Origin: Sipunculus nudus | Lineage: Eukaryota; Annelida; Sipuncula; Golfingiida; Sipunculidae | Direction of reading: 5' to 3' | Assembly: GCA_026874595.1 (NCBI GenBank) | Contig: CM049308.1 | Span: forward strand, 97,683,124-97,747,123 | Length of the DNA stretch: 64,000 nt | Part shown: positions 59,602-64,000 of the stretch, piece after piece | How the letters are laid out: the number at the start of each line of letters is the position of its first letter | How positions within the stretch are numbered: position 1 is the stretch's first letter | The notes under the pieces: generated by a model | What the model was told of the DNA's origin: nothing | Database searches by the model: none | Seen by the model: the letters and a program-made list of their open reading frames with translations, nothing else | Made by a program: the position numbers and the translations under genes

Positions 59602-61309
59602 TTTGTATCCGCCAAAACAGAGTTTTGCGGATACTATGTTTTCAGCTGGACGCCGCCGCCGCCACGTAGGTGTCCGGAGAACTCCTCCGTAACCGCTGGG
59701 CGTAATTTTCCGAAACCCGGGATTATGTTCGGGTCACATGTGAACTGCTGCGCCCCGATTTTGTTTTGACCTCTGACCTTTCCTCTGCGCTCTGCGTCCG
59801 TTTGTGCGTCTGTTTCCACACATAAACCCACATATCTCGGGAACCGTTTGACCGATCAGGAAAATTTTTTTGCACAAATGTAGCCCTCGGAGAGCTTTAT
59901 AACATACACCAAAAATGGTGGCGCCACCTGCAACCATGTTTGCACAGTGTCCATCTGTTCGTCTGCCTTGGGTTAAAATCACTCATATCTCTGCAGTGAC
60001 TTGACTAATTCACCTGAAATTCGGCATGCGCAAACATCCTGGATAGCTTTTCTGATTTTATGACAGGTGGCGCCACCTACATTCACGTTTACGCTGCAGA
60101 CATCCAAGCTCATATCTCGGGAACCGTTTGACCGATCAGGAAAATTCTTTTGCACAAATGTAGCCCTTGGAGAGCTTTATAACATACACCAAAAATGGTG
60201 GCGCCACCTGCAACCATGTTTGCACAGTGTCCATCTGTTCGTCTGCCTTGGGTTAAAATCACTAATATCTCTGCAGTGACTTGACTAATTCACCTGAAAT
60301 TTGGCATGCGTATACATCCTGGATAGCTTATCTGATTTTATGACAGGTGGCGCCACCTACATTCACGTTTATGCTGCAGACATCCAAGCTCATATCTCGG
60401 GAACCGTTTGACCGATCAGGAAAATTCTTTTGCACAAATGTAGCCCTTGGAGAGCTTTATAACATACACCAAAAATGGTGCCGCTACCTGCAACCATGTT
60501 TGCACAGTGTCCATCTGTTTGTCTGCCTTGGGTTAAAATCACTCATATCTCTACAGTGACTTGACTAATTCACCTGAAATTTGGCATGCGTATACATCCT
60601 GGATAGCTTTTCTGATTTTATGACAGGTGGCGCCACCTACATTCACGTTTTCGCTGCAGACATCCAAGCTCATATCTCAGGAACCGTTTGACCGATCAGG
60701 AAAATTTTTTTGCACAAATGTAGCCCTTGGAGAGCTTTATAACATACACAAAAAATGGTGGCGCCACCTGCAACCATGTTTGCACAGTGTCCAGCTGTTC
60801 GTCTGCCTTTGGTTAAAATCACTCATATCTCTGCAGTGGTTTGACTAATTCACCTGAAATTCTGCATGCTTATACATCCTGGATAGCTTTTCTGATTTTA
60901 TGACAGGTGGCGCCACCTACAATCAAGTTTACGCTGCAGACATCCAAGCTCATATCTAGGGAACCGTTTGACCGATTGGGCCAAAATTTTGCATGTGTAT
61001 AGTTCTCACAAAGCTCTTTATCATACGCTAAACTGGTGGCGCCACCTGCAACCCTTTTTTGCACAGCGTCCATCTGTTTGTCTGCCAAGGGCAAAAATCA
61101 CTCATATACAATATAGTGGTTTGACTTATCTGCCTTAAATTTTGCATATGTATACAACTTGGACGGCTTTCTGGATTTTTTGGTAGGTAGCGCAACCTAC
61201 ATACACAATTTGGCTGCAGACATCCATGCTGATATGCAACACTTCACCCGTTCCACTCTGATTTAGGCGGATACAAGTAGTCGCTTGTCGACTACCCGTA
61301 TTCTAGTTT
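59602..61309 (+). mobile_element. Second hairpin-ended element type with 280-bp dimeric units
   Basis: The left end (59605-59634) folds: GTATCCG against CGGATAC and CAAAAC against GTTTTG around AGA. The right end has GCGGATAC, then the hairpin GTAGTCG-CTTGT-CGACTAC (61277-61295), then CCGTATTCTAGTTT. Between them lie tandem units. The 5'-truncated relative at 37641-38775 shares the interior and the 3' hairpin. There are no coding frames beyond repeat by-products. It is directly adjacent to the TA-flanked element. Confidence 0.7.
59760..61220 (+). repeat. 280-bp tandem units, each two ~140-bp halves ending in GGTGGCGCCACC
   Basis: The 280-bp period is exact for three units (GGTGGCGCCACCTACATTCA at 60067, 60347 and 60627). 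A fourth unit and more diverged ones flank them. Half-units: one runs CATATCTCGGGAACCGTTTG .. GGTGGCGCCACCTGC, the other CATATCTCTGCAGTGACTTG .. GGTGGCGCCACCTAC. One copy has a damaged palindrome (GGTGCCGCTACC, 60478). Confidence 0.92.
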
Positions 61310-61902
61310 AAAACAAGGACTCACCATTTGTTATCATGGTTTCATTTGAAGCTTCCACCATGAAAATCTGATCTAGACACAATGTTTTACTAGTTATCAC
61401 GGTGAGTTCTTGAAATATTAATGATATTAGAATCTTCAACTATGGCGGCCTTAATTTGCTAATGCATATAAAAATTTGTTATATTGTTGTAAGTATTGTT
61501 TCTTTTGAATCTTTGACCATGAAAACCTAGGTCTAGACATGATGTTCAACCAGTTATCATGGTTAGTTCTGGAGATATTGAAGATAGTAGAATTTTCATA
61601 AATGACCCTAATTTGCATATTAAAATTTTAAATACAAAATAAATCATTCTTAATATTGTTTCATTTGAATCTAAGACCATGAAAACCTGGATCTAGACAC
61701 TATGTTTGACTAATTATGGCTGGTTTTGGAGATATTGAAGAAAACAGGATTTTCATCAACGAAATTTGCATATTACAAAAATTGCCCAAGGTTGCATGAA
61801 GACAACCCATCTCAAATGTACCAGTAAATCACTGCTACACAAATCCATTGAAAAACTTTGTACTATAGACAATTCATAGGTACCCCCTACTCACAACTCT
61901 AC
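61310..61902. repeat. Three diverged ~170-bp units
   Basis: TTTCATTTGAA/TTTCTTTTGAATC, then ACCATGAAAACCT, TCTAGACA, AGTTATCATGG, GAGATATTGAAG and ATTTGCATATTA recur from about 61342, 61500 and 61660. Related to 58270-58397. No coding exon. Confidence 0.65.
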
Positions 61903-64000
61903 TATGAAACAGTGCTTTTCCTAGGATTTTTTACAAGGGCCTAACATGTGAAGCAGTGCTTATCCTAAGATTTTTATCAGGGCATAACATGTGAAGCAGT
62001 GCTTATCCTAAGATTTTTATCAGGGGCCTAACATGTGAAGCAGTGCTTATCCTAAGGTTTTAATCAGGGGCCTAACATGTGAAGCAGTGCTTATCCTAAG
62101 ATTTTTATCAGGGGCCTAACATGTGAAGCAGTGCTTGTCCTAGGATTTTTATCAGGGGCACGACATGTGAAGACGTGCTTATTCTAGGATTTTTATCAGG
62201 GGCATAACTTGTGAAGCAGTGCTTATCCTTAGATTTTTATCAGGGCATAACATGTGAAGCAGTGCTTATCCTTAGATTTTTATCAGGGCATAAAATGTGA
62301 AGCAGTGCTTATCCTTAGGATTTTATCAGGGGCATGACGTGTGAAGCAGTGCTTATCCTTTAGATTTTTATCAGGGGCATGACGTGTGAAGCAGTGCTTA
62401 TCCTTAGATTTTTACCAGGGCATAACATGTGAAGCAGTGCTTATCCTTAGATTTTTATCAGGGGCATAACATGTGAAGCAGTGCTTATCCTTTAGATTTT
62501 TATCAGGGGCATGACGTGTGAAGCAGTGCTTATCCTTTAGATTTTTATCAGGGGCATAACATGTGAAGCAGTGCTTATTCTAGGATTTTTATCAGGGGCA
62601 CGACATGTGAAGCAGTGCTTATTCTAGGATTTTTATCAGGGGCATAACTTGTGAAGCAGTGCTTATCCTTAGATTTTTATCAGGGCATAACATGTGAAGC
62701 AGTGCTTATCCTTAGATTTTTATCAGGGCATAAAATGTGAAGCAGTGCTTATCCTTAGGATTTTATCAGGGGCATGACGTGTGAAGCAGTGCTTATCCTT
62801 TAGATTTTTATCAGGGGCATGACGTGTGAAGCAGTGCTTATCCTTTAGATTTTTATCAGGGGCATGACGTGTGAAGCAGTGCTTATCCTTTAGATTGTTA
62901 TCAGGGGCATAACATGTGAAGCAGTGCTTATTCTAGGATTTTTATCAGGGGCATAACGTGTGAAGCAGTGCTTATCCTTAGGATTTTATCAGGGGCATGA
63001 CGTGTGAAGCAGTGCTTATCCTTAGGATTTTATCAGGGGAATGACGTGTGAAGCAGTGCTTATCCTTTAGATTTTTATCAGGGGCATGACGTGTGAAGCA
63101 GTGCTTATCCTTAGATTTTTATCAGGGGCATGACGTGTGAAGCAGTGCTTATCCTTTAGATTTTTATCAGGGGCATAACATGTGAAGCAGTGCTTATTCT
63201 AGGATTTTTATCAGGGGCATGACGTGTGAAGCAGTGCTTATCCTTTATATTTTTATCAGGGGCATGACGTGTGAAGCAGTGCTTATCCTTTAGATTTTTA
63301 TCAGGGGCATAACATGTGAAGCAGTGCTTATTCTAGGATTTTTATCAGGGGCACGACATGTGAAGCAGTGCTTATTCTAGGATTTTTATCAGGGGCATAA
63401 CATGTGAAGCAGTGCTTATCCTTAGATTTTTATCAGGGCATAACATGTGAAGCAGTGCTTATCCTTAGATTTTTATCAGGGCATAACATGTGAAGCAGTG
63501 CTTATCCTTTAGATTTTTATCAGGGGCATAACATGTGAAGCAGTGCTTATCCTTTAGATTTTTATCAGGGGCATAACGTGTGAAGCAGTGCTTATCCTTT
63601 AGATTTTTATCAGGGGCATAACGTGTGAAGCAGTGCTTATCCTTTAGATTTTTATCAGGGGCATAACATGTGAAGCAGTGCTTATCCTAAGATTTTTATC
63701 AGGGCATAACATGTGAAGCAGTGCTTATCCTAAGATTTTTATCAGGGGCCTAACATGTGAAGCAGTGCTTATCCTAAGGTTTTAATCAGGGGCCTAACAT
63801 GTGAAGCAGTGCTTATCCTAAGATTTTTATCAGGGGCCTAACATGTGAAGCAGTGCTTGTCCTAGGATTTTTATCAGGGGCACGACATGTGAAGCAGTGC
63901 TTATTCTAGGATTTTTATCAGGGGCATAACTTGTGAAGCAGTGCTTATCCTTAGATTATTATCAGGGCATAACATGTGAAGCAGTGCTTATCCTTAGATT
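61903..64000. repeat. ~45-bp tandem array, at least 45 copies, running off the window
   Basis: Unit AAGCAGTGCTTATCCTTTAG plus ATTTTTATCAGGGGCATAAC and ATGTG, 43-46 bp. Variants: CCTAAG, CCTTAG, CCTTTAG, TTCTAGG; GGGGCCTAAC, GGGGCATGAC, GGGCATAAC. A block with CCTAAGGTTTTAATCAGG at 62051 recurs in the same context at 63773, giving a higher-order period of about 1,722 bp. Confidence 0.95.

Noticed and set aside
44188-64000. Next PPP5C exon (linker and phosphatase domain)
   Set aside because: I searched by eye for the expected linker and for GDxHG, GDxVDRG and GNHE motifs on the + strand and found none.
1-64000. tRNA, rRNA and other structured RNA genes
   Set aside because: No cloverleaf with B-box GGTTCGANTCC or rRNA core sequence was noticed on either strand; hairpins found belong to mobile-element ends.

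Overview
This is a window of animal genomic DNA with no bacterial features. The most likely source is a mollusc, probably a bivalve. The evidence is an AT-rich background, decayed animal retroelements (a CR1/Rex1-like non-LTR element and a Ty3/gypsy element), very long minisatellite arrays, and dispersed repeats of a style I associate with bivalve genomes. The phylum call is an inference.

Only one host gene is supported, on the + strand. Three consecutive internal coding exons encode the TPR region of serine/threonine-protein phosphatase 5 (PPP5C): 20067-20236, 26870-26941 and 44040-44187. They have consensus splice sites and compatible phases, and they align without gaps to residues 42-170 of the human protein as I remember it. 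They total 390 coding bases in 64 kb. The first exon and the phosphatase-domain exons were not found, so the flanking introns run past both ends of the window.

The rest is intronic or flanking repeat. From left to right: paired direct repeats and a foldback repeat (0.5-3.3 kb); a zone of hairpin-ended mobile elements with a decayed reverse transcriptase (3.7-14 kb); a 71-bp array (14.0-14.6 kb); a 4.3-kb array of 49-bp units (15.4-19.7 kb); exon A; a 176-bp higher-order array (20.6-22.65 kb) split by a 3.2-kb hairpin-ended element carrying its own 338-bp tandem units; exon B, whose 3' end and splice donor are copied eight more times as a 41-bp tandem repeat; a nested mobile-element zone (28.4-42.4 kb) that includes a 1,982-bp TA-flanked terminal-inverted-repeat element; exon C; a 31-bp array (44.3-46.75 kb); a 42-bp array that gives a 1,070-codon open frame (46.8-50.06 kb); a pogo/Tigger-like transposase scrap; a decayed Ty3/gypsy element whose gag is interrupted by about 55 copies of a 59-bp unit (52.6-58.2 kb); a stack of two further mobile elements (58.4-61.3 kb); and a 45-bp array that runs off the window end.

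The most unusual content is the family of mobile elements sharing both ends. The left end is a 13-bp-stem hairpin starting AGCTCAGCTGACT. The right end carries the palindrome GACCCATGGGTC followed by a CTTGTT-type end. The interiors differ between copies. I count eleven left ends and eight right ends, all in the same orientation, with insertions into one another and into a tandem array. The second highlight is the tandemly repeated PPP5C splice donor.
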